DNA of 64,000 nucleotides. Source: Lysobacter soyae (GTDB taxonomy: Bacteria; Pseudomonadota; Gammaproteobacteria; Xanthomonadales; Xanthomonadaceae). This document shows, piece after piece, positions 9,895-18,195 of the stretch; within the stretch, counting starts at the first letter, position 1; each line of letters begins with the position of its first letter. Below the pieces are notes generated by a model. It worked only from the letters and a program-made list of their open reading frames with translations, did no database searches and was not told where the DNA came from. A program made the position numbers and the translations under genes. The stretch covers positions 1,488,001 through 1,552,000 of the forward strand of contig NZ_CP080544.1 of assembly GCF_019551435.1 (NCBI RefSeq), given 5' to 3'.

Positions 9895-10005
9895 CAGGCC
9901 GGATTAGACCCACTTCATCGGACCCAGGCGCAGTTCGTCGCCCCGATGCCCGCGTCAGCGACGCGCAGTGAAAGAATGGCTGCCGAACCCATTCGAGCTT
10001 CGCTC

Positions 10006-10896
10006 ATGAACTCCTGCCGACGCGTACTGTTTACCTGCATCGTCTGCCTTGCCAGCCCGTTCGCCAACGCGGCCACCGCGGCCTGCGATCCATTGCCAGC
10101 TGCGCCGGCGCGTTTCGACGTTCAAGTACCTTTCGACGTCGTTGACGGGCGAATCTACATCGACGCGCAAGTCAACGGTCAAGGGCCATTTCGATTTGCC
10201 GTTGATACTGGTGCAAGTGATTTCGGCCGCGCGGATACGTCACTCGTCAAACGCCTCGGGCTGAAGCTCGATGCACAAGCACTCAACTCCGATGGATTGA
10301 ACACGCGTGCCGTCGACACGACACATCTGACGTCGCTTCGCATCGGCCGACTCATGCGCACGAACCTTCAAGTCATCACGCGCGACTACAGCAGCAAGAT
10401 GAAACCCGAGGCCGCGCTCTCGGGCATCATCGCGCGGGAATTTTTCGCCGACGGTTTGCTGATCATCGATTACCCGAACAAGCGTTTGTCCTTCAGCCGC
10501 TCGCTGTCGTTAAGGCCTGATTCGCCGGGCAGCTTGCCCTACACCAAGCCGTTCCGGGTGCCGGTTCGAATTGGCCAAGTCACGGTTGAAGGCAATCTCG
10601 ACACCGGCGCGAATGTCGCGTTTGTCCTTCCGCAAACATTGTTCGAGCGCGTCGGCGGAAAAGACCCGGTGCGTGCTGAAGCAGGCACGCTTGCCAACAC
10701 CAAAATCGACACCGCACGCGCGTCCTTGAAAGGCCCCTTCGTGCTCGGCAGGGTCCAACTGGAAAATCAAGAAGTTCGTGTGTCTGAAACCTACCCCGAG
10801 CTTCTGGTCGGTGCGCACGCACTGCAACACTTCAAAGTGTTGATTGACCAGCGTTCAAAGCGGGTTGCGGTGTGCGCGGCGGCACCTGGCCCCTGA
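10006..10896 (+). CDS. Secreted retropepsin-like aspartic protease with two DTGA lobes
   Basis: About 296 aa with a signal peptide (RRVLFTCIVCLASPFANA). Two separate aspartic-protease motifs are visible: FAVDTGAS with Asp67 and GNLDTGAN with Asp199, each followed by the hydrophobic flap/strand pattern of a retropepsin lobe. Having both lobes in one chain suggests a monomeric pepsin-like active site, rather than the homodimer of viral retropepsins. The substrate is unknown; the location is periplasmic or outer-surface by inference. The start is uncertain: an in-frame ATG at 9976 would add ten residues before the signal sequence. It lies just after tRNA-Ser and ends 43 bp before the zinc-ribbon gene. 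Confidence 0.78.
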   Translation: MNSCRRVLFTCIVCLASPFANAATAACDPLPAAPARFDVQVPFDVVDGRIYIDAQVNGQGPFRFAVDTGASDFGRADTSLVKRLGLKLDAQALNSDGLNTRAVDTTHLTSLRIGRLMRTNLQVITRDYSSKMKPEAALSGIIAREFFADGLLIIDYPNKRLSFSRSLSLRPDSPGSLPYTKPFRVPVRIGQVTVEGNLDTGANVAFVLPQTLFERVGGKDPVRAEAGTLANTKIDTARASLKGPFVLGRVQLENQEVRVSETYPELLVGAHALQHFKVLIDQRSKRVAVCAAAPGP

Positions 10897-10939
10897 TTCC
10901 GCGTGTATCCTTCCCGGAAAGGGGCTATCAGGGGAAGCC

Positions 10940-11512
10940 ATGCAACAGACCGCCGAATGCTGGAATTGCACGGCCACCATGACGCCGGACGACACCGTCT
11001 GTCCACGCTGCGGCCAAGCCCCCATCGATGACACGCCACCGCCGCCGACGCCGCGCGAGCGCGTGGCGAACTCGTTCAAACTGGCGCCGATCTGGGCAAA
11101 GCTGGCCGCTGCGCTCGTCGTCGCATTGCTGGTGTTGTATTTCTGGAACCCAAGCAAAGGCCACAAAACGAACATCGATCCACCGAAGGCCGACGCCAAT
11201 GCGACACCGGCCGCGCCGGCAATACCGAAACGGGACGGTCGCGCGCCGGAAATCGTGAAAGCCGCCGGCCAAATCTGTTTGGTCGCGCGTGATGCAAAGT
11301 GGATCAGCGATTGCCAGATCACCGACATCAGCCAGGAAGTCGATGTGCGCGCACCGGTTTACACCGAAGAGGCGAAACGACTGTGCGATGACATTGCAAC
11401 GCTGGTGCGTAGCAAGACCGGTGCATTCCAAGGCACCGACTGGACGCTGCGGGTCTTCAGCAATCAAACTCAAGGCTACGCATTGGCGCAGTGCAAATTG
11501 TCGACTTATTGA
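10940..11512 (+). CDS. Zinc-ribbon single-pass membrane protein of unknown function
   Basis: 190 aa. The N-terminus is a treble-clef-like zinc ribbon with four cysteines at about residues 7, 10, 21 and 24 (CWNC...CPRCG), then a Pro/Thr linker, one membrane helix near residues 51-69, and a C-terminal domain of about 100 aa with three further cysteines (QICLV, SDCQI, RLCDD) ending CKLSTY. The topology is likely cytoplasmic zinc ribbon and periplasmic C-domain. A good Shine-Dalgarno (AGGGGAAG) fixes the start. The next gene begins 10 bp downstream, so the two are probably co-transcribed. No function is recognised. Confidence 0.75.
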   Translation: MQQTAECWNCTATMTPDDTVCPRCGQAPIDDTPPPPTPRERVANSFKLAPIWAKLAAALVVALLVLYFWNPSKGHKTNIDPPKADANATPAAPAIPKRDGRAPEIVKAAGQICLVARDAKWISDCQITDISQEVDVRAPVYTEEAKRLCDDIATLVRSKTGAFQGTDWTLRVFSNQTQGYALAQCKLSTY

Positions 11513-11522
11513 GGACGCACCT

Positions 11523-12035
11523 ATGAAATTGCTGATTGCAAGTTTCGCCGCGGCATTGGCGGCGACCGCACTTCCCGCGGCAGCGTCCGACAAAATCACC
11601 TACGGCTGGTGCGAGGTGGAAATCCCCGCCGGCACCTATCAAATGTCCGCGTTACTGCAAGCACCCAGCGGGCCGAGCGATGCGATGGAACGTTTGATCG
11701 CCGCGGACATGGGCGCCGATCGCAGCGGCTCGTGTTGGGTGTTCTACGCCAGCCCGAGTGAGGCGGAAAGCTATTTGAAGCAACGTCAATATGTCATCAC
11801 GACGCATGAAAACAAGCGTTTCAATCAGACGAAGTGGACGGGGCCTTACAGCATTAAAGGGGCTCCGCCGAAAGCGACGCCTGGGGCGCATTTGACGGTT
11901 GAGCCTGTTGAAAAGCCTGTGCCGCGGGCTACTGGTGGAGAGGTTTTGGGTGATTTGGAGAAGTTGCGCGCTGCGAATAAGCGAAAAACTGATGGGGTTA
12001 AGGCGGCGCCTATGAAACGGGGGCGTGCGCAGTAA
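11523..12035 (+). CDS. Secreted protein of unknown function
   Basis: 170 aa with a clear signal peptide (MKLLIASFAAALAATALPAAA). The mature part has two cysteines (YGWCEVEI, GSCWVFY), enough for one disulfide, and a basic, low-complexity C-terminus (ANKRKTDGVKAAPMKRGRAQ). The start has the SD-like GAGGACGCACCT upstream, and the gene follows the zinc-ribbon gene by 10 bp, so the two may act together. The last codons run into a dispersed repeat unit at 12037. No family was recognised. Confidence 0.7.
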   Translation: MKLLIASFAAALAATALPAAASDKITYGWCEVEIPAGTYQMSALLQAPSGPSDAMERLIAADMGADRSGSCWVFYASPSEAESYLKQRQYVITTHENKRFNQTKWTGPYSIKGAPPKATPGAHLTVEPVEKPVPRATGGEVLGDLEKLRAANKRKTDGVKAAPMKRGRAQ

Positions 12036-12036
12036 G

Positions 12037-12090
12037 GAGCGCCTCATCCGCCCCTGCGGGGCACCTTCTCCATCGGGGATGGAGAAGGGA
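12037..12090. repeat. Dispersed double-hairpin repeat, single unit
   Basis: One unit starting GAGCGCCTCATCCGCC and containing two inverted repeats, GCCCCTGCGGGGC and CCTTCTCCAT...ATGGAGAAGG. It sits exactly between two convergent genes (stops at 12035 and 12091) and may act as a bidirectional terminator. Related units lie near 23.6, 24.7, 25.2, 44.5 and 45.1 kb. Confidence 0.85.
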
Positions 12091-12597
12091 TTACCAGGTC
12101 ATTGAGACTAGGCAGGCGCGGCCTTCCAGTACCGGTGTGAAGAACCAGGTGTCGCGGCTCTTGCCGTCTGCCACTTGGGTGGAACCGGGGAATTCATCCA
12201 CGGGTGTCAGTTCGGGCTTCGCGGCTTGCACCACTGCGCAGGTCTGCGGCGCCACATAAGACTCGGTGTACCGCATCGTACAGATGCCGCCCGGCAACGC
12301 ATTGACCTCGAAATTCACATGCACGTTCGGTTTCCCCGGTCGGCGTACCACCATGTATCCACCCAGAGGCGATCCGTTCGGATCCTTGGCGGACACATTC
12401 ACCCCATCCGCATGCTGCGCGCCGTTTTGCACCATGGTGGCGAACGCATTGGTCAAAGTCTTGCACTGGGTGAAACCGCGCTTGTCGATCAGCTCGCTCA
12501 AATCACCCGCCATACCCGGCATGGCCAGCGAAAACAAGCCCAATGTAACGCAGGTACGCACACCGCGTCGGATCCATTGCGTTCCTGCGTCAGTCAT
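12091..12597 (-). CDS. Secreted four-cysteine protein, paralog A of a family of three
   Basis: 168 aa with a signal peptide ending about residue 30 (LFSLAMPGMAG). The mature protein shows the pattern shared with the products of 12590-13087 and 14986-15495: GFT-x-C near residue 41, a NVHVNFEV strand followed by a GGIC cysteine, P-x-x-C (APQTC), and a C-terminal FFTP...CLVS. Four conserved cysteines suggest two disulfides in the periplasm or outside. Its start overlaps the upstream paralog's stop by 8 bp, so the two form an operon. Family and function are not recognised. Confidence 0.75.
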   Translation of the reverse strand: MTDAGTQWIRRGVRTCVTLGLFSLAMPGMAGDLSELIDKRGFTQCKTLTNAFATMVQNGAQHADGVNVSAKDPNGSPLGGYMVVRRPGKPNVHVNFEVNALPGGICTMRYTESYVAPQTCAVVQAAKPELTPVDEFPGSTQVADGKSRDTWFFTPVLEGRACLVSMTW

Positions 12598-13087
12598 ACG
12601 ATTCCACCCTTGAGGTCACCATGCACGCCGGAGTCTTCCCCTCGACCGGTGTTAGCAACACCTGCACCGATGCGTCTTCATATAGGCGTGTGCCCTGCAA
12701 AATCATGCCGCGGTCGGCAAACTTCGGATTGCCGGCAGCCACTTCGGCACAGGTCTTCGGAATCACGCGATTCACGGTTTGCGATAGCGCGCATCGGCCG
12801 TTTTTCTGTGCAACAAAATTAAGCCCCACGTGCTCGACCCCCGTGGGCTTGTCGATCACCACCCACAAGAACCAAGACGAGTTCGCCCATTCTCCCGAGC
12901 GTTGAATGGAATGGAACGAATATTCACGGTCTCTGGTGACCAAACGTGCCACCTTGTCGACGTCGCCCGGACAGGCGGTGAAACCATCTTCTTTGGCCGC
13001 GGCCACGATGGCGTTTTCCTCTTCGCCGGCGCGCACCGGCCCGGCCAAAGCCAAGACCGCGAGTGCTGCCCCATAGACTGCTTTCAT
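12590..13087 (-). CDS. Secreted four-cysteine protein, paralog B of a family of three
   Basis: 165 aa, signal peptide MKAVYGAALAVLALAGPVRA. It has the same architecture as paralog A: GFTAC close to the mature N-terminus, EHVGLNFV followed by GRC, PKTC, then VLLTP and ACMVTS at the end. The ATG at 13087 was chosen because it gives a clean signal peptide; a longer open frame to 13222 runs into the promoter of the DUF47-pit pair. It is the first gene of the B-A operon and is transcribed divergently from the phosphate transporter genes. Function unknown. Confidence 0.75.
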   Translation of the reverse strand: MKAVYGAALAVLALAGPVRAGEEENAIVAAAKEDGFTACPGDVDKVARLVTRDREYSFHSIQRSGEWANSSWFLWVVIDKPTGVEHVGLNFVAQKNGRCALSQTVNRVIPKTCAEVAAGNPKFADRGMILQGTRLYEDASVQVLLTPVEGKTPACMVTSRVESYD

Positions 13088-13158
13088 CGTGCTCCCCCTG
13101 TCTTCAAGACCGAGAATAGCGGTAATCAGGGGGTCAGAGGCACCCATGATGAAAAAGC

Positions 13159-13191
13159 CACTCCGATCCCCCAATTGGAGTGACATATAAT
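13159..13191 (+). promoter_or_regulatory. Candidate promoter with inverted repeat upstream of DUF47-pit
   Basis: A consensus -10 box TATAAT (13186-13191) lies 30 bp before the DUF47 start. The expected -35 region has no good hexamer but is covered by CACTCC-N12-GGAGTG (13159-13182), which could be an activator or repressor site. No Pho box was recognised. Confidence 0.35.
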
Positions 13192-13220
13192 CGTCAAACT
13201 TCAGTGCCACGGGCGTGCCC

Positions 13221-13847
13221 ATGTTTTCACTTCAGACGATCTTCGGTTCCGGCAAACAGTTTTTTGACCTGTTGGACGAAGCGGCCGATGCCGCGCATGC
13301 AAGCACCAAAGCGCTGGTCGCCCTGTTGAAAGACCCGACGGCCGTGCCGTCGCTCGATGCCTTCAAACTTGCCCGCCAACGCGAGCGCATTGCTTCCGAC
13401 AAAATCAACCACGCCTTGGTCGACAGCTTCATCACCCCGATCGAGCGCGAAGACATCGAATCCCTCGGTTCGGCGCTGTACAAGATTCCGAAGCAGGTCG
13501 AGCGGTTCGCCGACCGTTACGACCTCGCCCGCCACCATCTGGCCGATATCGATTTCGCACCGCGCGGCGTGATGCTTGAACAAGCCGCCGGCGTGGTGGT
13601 CGAGATGGTGCGCGAATTGCGTTCAATGCGCCTTGAAAAAATGAGCAAATTGAACGAGCGGCTGCGCGTGCTCGAAGCCGAAGCGGATCGCCTGCTGCTT
13701 GAAATGCACCGCGAGCTCTATTCCGGCAAGCTCGATGCCGCCGACATGTTCCTGCTCAAGGAATTCTTCGAGATCTTGGAAAAAGCCATCGACCGCTGCC
13801 GCGAAGCCGGCGTCGTCGCTTATCAAATCGTCCTTAAAAACTCCTGA
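13221..13847 (+). CDS. DUF47 family protein (PhoU-like Pit accessory protein)
   Basis: 208 aa helical protein of the DUF47/PhoU-like family, which usually accompanies PiT phosphate transporters and is thought to regulate them. Recognisable segments are FFDLLDEAADAAHAS near residue 14 and a middle TPIEREDIESLGSALYKIPK, followed by long heptad-rich helices. It is cytoplasmic, with no signal peptide. The ATG at 13221 was preferred over the in-frame GTG two codons earlier. The pit gene starts 10 bp downstream, so the pair is an operon. Confidence 0.92.
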   Translation: MFSLQTIFGSGKQFFDLLDEAADAAHASTKALVALLKDPTAVPSLDAFKLARQRERIASDKINHALVDSFITPIEREDIESLGSALYKIPKQVERFADRYDLARHHLADIDFAPRGVMLEQAAGVVVEMVRELRSMRLEKMSKLNERLRVLEAEADRLLLEMHRELYSGKLDAADMFLLKEFFEILEKAIDRCREAGVVAYQIVLKNS

Positions 13848-13857
13848 GGCCAAGCCG

Positions 13858-14982
13858 ATGCTGACCCTCTTGCTGCTGGTGATCTTCGCCGCACTGGTCT
13901 TCGAGTTCATCAACGGGTTTCACGACACCGCCAACTCGATCGCCACCGTCGTCGCCACCAAAGTGCTGAGCCCGGGCAAAGCAGTGATGCTGGCCGCCTC
14001 GATGAATCTCGTGGGTGCCTTCTTCGGCACCGCGGTGGCCAAAACGATCTCGTCGGGCCTGATCGACGCCGACGTGGTGCAAGTGACGTCGCAAGTCATT
14101 CTCTGTGCACTGATGGGTGGCATCACCTGGAATCTGATCACCTGGTGGCTCGGCCTGCCCTCGTCGTCCTCGCACGCCCTGATCGGCGGGCTCTGCGGCG
14201 CGGCGCTCTCTGCCTCGAATCTCAATTGGCATGCCCTGATTTGGACCCAAACCAGCGCAGAAGGCTGGACCCACAACAAGGGCATTCTGTGGAAAGTGGT
14301 GCTGCCGATGGTGTCCTCACCACTGGCGGGCTTCTTGCTCGGCGTGCTGATTTTGGCCTTCCTCTACGCCATCATCGCGGGCCTGAAAAAAGTCCCGGGA
14401 CCGATCGGCCGTCTGAGCCGTCCGCGCTGGGTCAATGCGTTCTTCGGCAAAGCGCAGCTGGCCTCGGCCGCTTACATGGGCTTTGCCCACGGCAGCAATG
14501 ACGCGCAAAAGACCATGGGCATCATTGCTCTGGCCCTGTTCGGCGCCCAAGCCGCCGGCACGCTCGACACCCTGCCGCCGTGGCTCGCCTTCCTGCATCC
14601 GAGCAGCAGCGACAACGCCCATATCGACAGCTGGATTATTGCCACCTGTGCCCTGGTGATGGCCGCCGGTACCGCTGCGGGCGGTTGGCGCATCATCAAG
14701 ACCCTCGGCCACAAGATGGTGAAACTGCAGCCCATCGACGGCTTCGCTGCGGAAACCGCCTCGGCCACCATTCTGGTGACCGCCGCCCACTTCGGCATGC
14801 CGGTCTCCACCACCCACAGCATCTCGACCGCGATCATGGGCGTGGGCTTTGGCAAGAATCCGCGTGCGCTCAAGATCACCGTCATTGAACGCATCATTTG
14901 GGCGTGGATTTTGACGATCCCGGCCGCAGCCAGCGTGGCGTATTTGCTTTACAAACTGGTGGAACGGTTGGGCTGGGCGTAG
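13858..14982 (+). CDS. pit: Low-affinity inorganic phosphate transporter, PiT family
   Basis: 374 aa inner-membrane metal-phosphate:proton symporter with about ten membrane segments. Both PiT family repeats are visible: NGFHDTANSIATVVAT near residues 19-34 and AHGSNDAQKTMGI near residues 210-222, with VSTTHSIS close to the C-terminus. A GAGG Shine-Dalgarno precedes the ATG, and a longer reading frame upstream lies inside the DUF47 gene. It is convergent with the paralog C gene, stops only 3 bp apart. No regulator is encoded next to it. Confidence 0.94.
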   Translation: MLTLLLLVIFAALVFEFINGFHDTANSIATVVATKVLSPGKAVMLAASMNLVGAFFGTAVAKTISSGLIDADVVQVTSQVILCALMGGITWNLITWWLGLPSSSSHALIGGLCGAALSASNLNWHALIWTQTSAEGWTHNKGILWKVVLPMVSSPLAGFLLGVLILAFLYAIIAGLKKVPGPIGRLSRPRWVNAFFGKAQLASAAYMGFAHGSNDAQKTMGIIALALFGAQAAGTLDTLPPWLAFLHPSSSDNAHIDSWIIATCALVMAAGTAAGGWRIIKTLGHKMVKLQPIDGFAAETASATILVTAAHFGMPVSTTHSISTAIMGVGFGKNPRALKITVIERIIWAWILTIPAAASVAYLLYKLVERLGWA

Positions 14983-14985
14983 ACC

Positions 14986-15495
14986 TTACTTGCCGAACTG
15001 CAATTCCCGGCGCGTCACCACACAAGACTCGACATCGGCCGACGGGGTGAACAAAAAGCCGTCGTGCCCGTCGGTGTCCTGCATTGCCGACATGCCCTCG
15101 CCCCAAGGCCCGACGTAGTTGTAGCCACCCTCACGCGCTTGCAATGCGGTGTTGCAATGCTGCGGCACATGGCGGGTTTCGAGTAGCACATAGTCACAGC
15201 CAGAGGTACCGCGCGGCACGAAGGTGACATGCAACTGGGTGCGCTCGCCCTTTTCATCCAAGACCGCCACCGCGACGACGAAGGGTTTGCTATCGCCTTT
15301 GCTCACGTCGCTGGCGTCAGCGCTGCTATCACGCGCATCGGCGAGGTAGCGCTTTTCGATATCGTCGATTTCGACTTTGCAGCGGGTGAAACCGGCCTTC
15401 TCCGCCATGTCCTTGATTTGGTCCGCCCGCACCACAGACGGTGTCGCACACGCACACACAAGTGCCGCAGCCACGGCGCCATTGAAAAGCTTCAT
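14986..15495 (-). CDS. Secreted four-cysteine protein, paralog C of a family of three
   Basis: 169 aa, signal peptide MKLFNGAVAAALVCACATPSVVRA. It keeps the family pattern GFTRC, QLHVTFV followed by SGC, VPQHC and FLFTP...CVVTR seen in the products of 12091-12597 and 12590-13087. It is transcribed toward the pit gene. A 124-bp spacer separates its start from the next gene's stop and contains a small hairpin CCGAAC-TAAAA-GTTCGG (15582-15598). Function unknown. Confidence 0.75.
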   Translation of the reverse strand: MKLFNGAVAAALVCACATPSVVRADQIKDMAEKAGFTRCKVEIDDIEKRYLADARDSSADASDVSKGDSKPFVVAVAVLDEKGERTQLHVTFVPRGTSGCDYVLLETRHVPQHCNTALQAREGGYNYVGPWGEGMSAMQDTDGHDGFLFTPSADVESCVVTRRELQFGK

Positions 15496-15619
15496 GAAAT
15501 TGCCCGGTTGTCTCCCTCGAAGGCGGCATCATGACGAAGTCGAGGACAAAGTACAAGCGCTTGAAAAATTCAGGCTGACGTCCGAACTAAAAGTTCGGTG
15601 GCACTTTTCTGCCTATTCC

Positions 15620-16936
15620 TCAAAGGCGACCGTCTGACTCGCTTCGCGACAAGACATGTTTGACGTCATAGATCACCGATCGTTCCGGTTTACCGAAAGC
15701 GCGGACGCCCTTCGCGCCCATTGATTTGAACTCTTGGTGGCCGACAGCAATGACGACAGCATCGTAGCTATTGAGCGCTGGCGAACTTACCAGATCGATT
15801 CCATGCTCCCTTGCCGCCTCGGCAGGTTCAACCCAAGGGTCATGGACATCCACATTCGCATTGCAATCTTGAAGGGACCGAATGATGTCCAAGACACGTG
15901 TATTGCGCAGATCCGGACAGTTTTCTTTGAATGCCAAACCAAGTATCAAGATGCGCGCACCAACGGGATTGATACCTTCGCGAACCATCAATTTGATGGT
16001 TTCATCAGCAACATATTGACCCATGCTCTCGTTGTTTCGACGCGCCGCAATTAGCAGGTCCGGGTAATAACCAACGCTTTGCGCTTTTTGGATCAAGTAA
16101 TACGGATCGACGCCAATACAATGCCCGCCGACCAATCCTGGCTTGAATGGCAGGAAATTCCACTTGGTCGCTGCCGCGTCAAGGACTTCTTCTGTATCAA
16201 TACCCAGCCGGTTGAATATTTTTGCAAATTCATTCACCAATGCGATGTTGGCATCGCGTTGGGTATTTTCGATGACTTTCGAAGCCTCTGCGACTTTGAT
16301 CGACGATGCTTTAAACGTTCCTGCGGTGACCACTTCTGCGTAAAGCGCATCAACGAAATCCGCAACATCAGGGTTAGAGCCCGATGTGACTTTTGTAATT
16401 GAGTCAATTCGATGAAACTTGTCGCCAGGATTGATCCGCTCAGGCGAATACCCCACGGAGAAGCTCTGGCGTGAGTCGCCACTGCCGGCATTGCCGTCGT
16501 ATTCGAGACCTGAGCATCGTTCCAATACCGGCACGCACACCTCTTCGGTGCACCCCGGGTAAACGGTACTCTCGTAGATGACGGTGTCCCCTGGCTTTAA
16601 GAGACGACCGATGGCTTCTGATGCACGAACAAGTGGCGAGAGGTCCGGTCGCTTGTCATCATCAATCGGGGTCGGCACCGTTACGACATATACGTTGCAT
16701 TGCGCAATGTCGTCTAAAACACTGCTGAAGCTGAGTTGTGTTGCTTCAGAAAGTTCAGTGGCAGCTACCTCGAGCGTGGCGTCGTCGCCACTGCGGAGCG
16801 CCTCGACGCGCGCCTCTTGAATGTCATAGCCGATCGTTTTGAATTTGCGAGAGAAAGCCAACGCAAGCGGCAAACCCACGTACCCCAAGCCCACTACTGC
16901 TATGCGCACATCGTTGAGATCCATTGGTCGCGTCAT
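15620..16936 (-). CDS. Nucleotide-sugar dehydrogenase, TviB/WbpA-like (UDP-HexNAc C6 dehydrogenase)
   Basis: 438 aa NAD-dependent dehydrogenase that oxidises the C6 hydroxyl of a UDP-sugar to a uronate, for surface polysaccharide synthesis. Residues 11-23 form the Rossmann [10 protein letters not shown] motif, and the catalytic cysteine is in [12 protein letters not shown] near residue 273. The [14 protein letters not shown] segment favours the UDP-N-acetylglucosamine/galactosamine (Vi antigen TviB) branch over UDP-glucose dehydrogenase. It stands alone, with no glycosyltransferase or polysaccharide genes beside it, and its base composition looks lower in GC (about 52% by eye in sampled lines), suggesting transfer. 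The start may be the ATG at 16936 or one four codons later. Confidence 0.9.
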   Translation of the reverse strand: MTRPMDLNDVRIAVVGLGYVGLPLALAFSRKFKTIGYDIQEARVEALRSGDDATLEVAATELSEATQLSFSSVLDDIAQCNVYVVTVPTPIDDDKRPDLSPLVRASEAIGRLLKPGDTVIYESTVYPGCTEEVCVPVLERCSGLEYDGNAGSGDSRQSFSVGYSPERINPGDKFHRIDSITKVTSGSNPDVADFVDALYAEVVTAGTFKASSIKVAEASKVIENTQRDANIALVNEFAKIFNRLGIDTEEVLDAAATKWNFLPFKPGLVGGHCIGVDPYYLIQKAQSVGYYPDLLIAARRNNESMGQYVADETIKLMVREGINPVGARILILGLAFKENCPDLRNTRVLDIIRSLQDCNANVDVHDPWVEPAEAAREHGIDLVSSPALNSYDAVVIAVGHQEFKSMGAKGVRAFGKPERSVIYDVKHVLSRSESDGRL

Positions 16937-17020
16937 TCAAACCCCAGTCGCCAGTCGACCGACCCACGTCAAGGTTCGGCACAAGGCACAATTATGACCG
17001 ACGCGACACATCCACCGGGT

Positions 17021-17854
17021 CTATGGATTGAAAAGTCGTCTTGATTCCGGCGAAAGGTAGTCGGCAAACACACTTGCCGGCACGTCCACCCGCTGCACTC
17101 CGTCGGCATATCCAGCGACTTGATAGGGTGGGAAAATGAATGTGACGCCGATGACTTTTCCTTGTTCGTCCAACAATGGCTCAAAGTCCTGATAGTTCTC
17201 GGCTGAGGGCTGTGTGCCCGCCTCAACCAATGGTGTCAATTGGGCTAACAAGACAGCACTCTCCGCATCAGACAGTTTGTCCTCTTCGAATCGCGCTTGT
17301 GCTTGCTTCAGTAACGCGTCTTTTACAAAAGTCGAGACAGCAGCCCACCCAGCTGGCGATGTCACCAGATCATCGGAGGTCACCAATCGATTCCCGGCAA
17401 TATCCCAAACAAACCGTCGAATCAGTGCGTTGCCATGCTCACCGCCGGTGTACATGCTGCCGTCGGCCGAGAAGGTGCGCACGCTGGTGCTTTGTCCGGG
17501 CAGTTCGCGGAATTCCAAGCTGAGGTCGTAGGGCGAGCCGGGGGCGCCCGGTTTGATGTCTTTCGCGGCCGTGATCAGGCGGTCACGCGAGGCATCGGCG
17601 AAGGCTTTGATCTCAGCCTTCAACGGTACCGGGATCGCCACATCTTTCGGGAAGGTGATGCCGATCAGATAGGTGGGTTTTTGTTCAATGATGTCGACCA
17701 AGGCGACATCGGCTGCGGCGGCGGTCGTCGCAGCGGGCTTTGCCGGGTCCTGCATGGGTGTGGCGCCGTCTTTCTTGCAGCCCCCCAAGCTCAGCAAGAG
17801 CGTGGCCGCCAGCGACCCGCCGAGCAGGTATTGCTTGAAACGCTTTACTGGCAT
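17021..17854 (-). CDS. DUF3298 domain lipoprotein
   Basis: 277 aa lipoprotein with lipobox LSLGGC at about residues 22-27, a Pro/Ala linker, then a soluble domain with the RsiV/DUF3298-like core: SADGSMYTGGEHGN, the FVWDIAGNRLVTSDDL segment, and the terminal FIFPPYQVAGYADG. This fold is found in anti-sigma factor RsiV, which binds lysozyme, and in many uncharacterised envelope proteins, so peptidoglycan or ligand sensing is possible but unproven. It overlaps the preceding GNAT gene stop by one base (TGATG), so the two are co-translated. Confidence 0.78.
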   Translation of the reverse strand: MPVKRFKQYLLGGSLAATLLLSLGGCKKDGATPMQDPAKPAATTAAAADVALVDIIEQKPTYLIGITFPKDVAIPVPLKAEIKAFADASRDRLITAAKDIKPGAPGSPYDLSLEFRELPGQSTSVRTFSADGSMYTGGEHGNALIRRFVWDIAGNRLVTSDDLVTSPAGWAAVSTFVKDALLKQAQARFEEDKLSDAESAVLLAQLTPLVEAGTQPSAENYQDFEPLLDEQGKVIGVTFIFPPYQVAGYADGVQRVDVPASVFADYLSPESRRLFNP

Positions 17855-18135
17855 CAGTTGGCTTTCCGCAGCGCTTCGTATTCGGGATGCCGGCGCATAT
17901 AGGCATCAGAGTAAGAACAGGCCGGTATCACTTTGAGGTTTTGCGCACGTGCGTGTTCCAAGGCCGCTTTGACCAAGTCGCCGGCGATGCCACGGCCACC
18001 GATTTCGCTGGGCACGATGGTGTGGTCGATTGAGAGCGCGTCGCCTTGCAGGCTGTATTCAAGATAACCGGTCACCCCGTCGACCTCGGTCTCGAAGCGG
18101 CGGCGTGCGGTGTCATGTTGGATGTTCGAAGTCAT
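17854..18135 (-). CDS. GNAT-family N-acetyltransferase (YjdJ-like, minimal)
   Basis: 93 aa minimal GNAT protein of the COG2388 type. The acetyl-CoA binding region is GGRGIAGDLVKAALEHAR near residues 46-63, and the C-terminal VIPACSYSDAYMRRHPEY is typical for this subgroup. Substrates of these small enzymes are not known. It is the first gene of a two-gene unit with the DUF3298 lipoprotein, and is divergent from the M14 peptidase gene across a 144-bp spacer. Confidence 0.88.
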   Translation of the reverse strand: MTSNIQHDTARRRFETEVDGVTGYLEYSLQGDALSIDHTIVPSEIGGRGIAGDLVKAALEHARAQNLKVIPACSYSDAYMRRHPEYEALRKAN

Positions 18136-18195
18136 GATTTCCTCTGGGGATGTCTGCGTCGGCCACAGTGACCCGAATTGATGGGGCTATTCTCA

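Noticed and set aside
9853-10005. Extended N-terminus of the retropepsin-like protein beginning at 9853
   Set aside because: It would start inside the tRNA-Ser terminator hairpin and place a long polar stretch before the signal peptide.
13088-13220. Pho box upstream of DUF47-pit
   Set aside because: No pair of CTGTCAT-like direct repeats; PiT genes are often not Pho-regulated.
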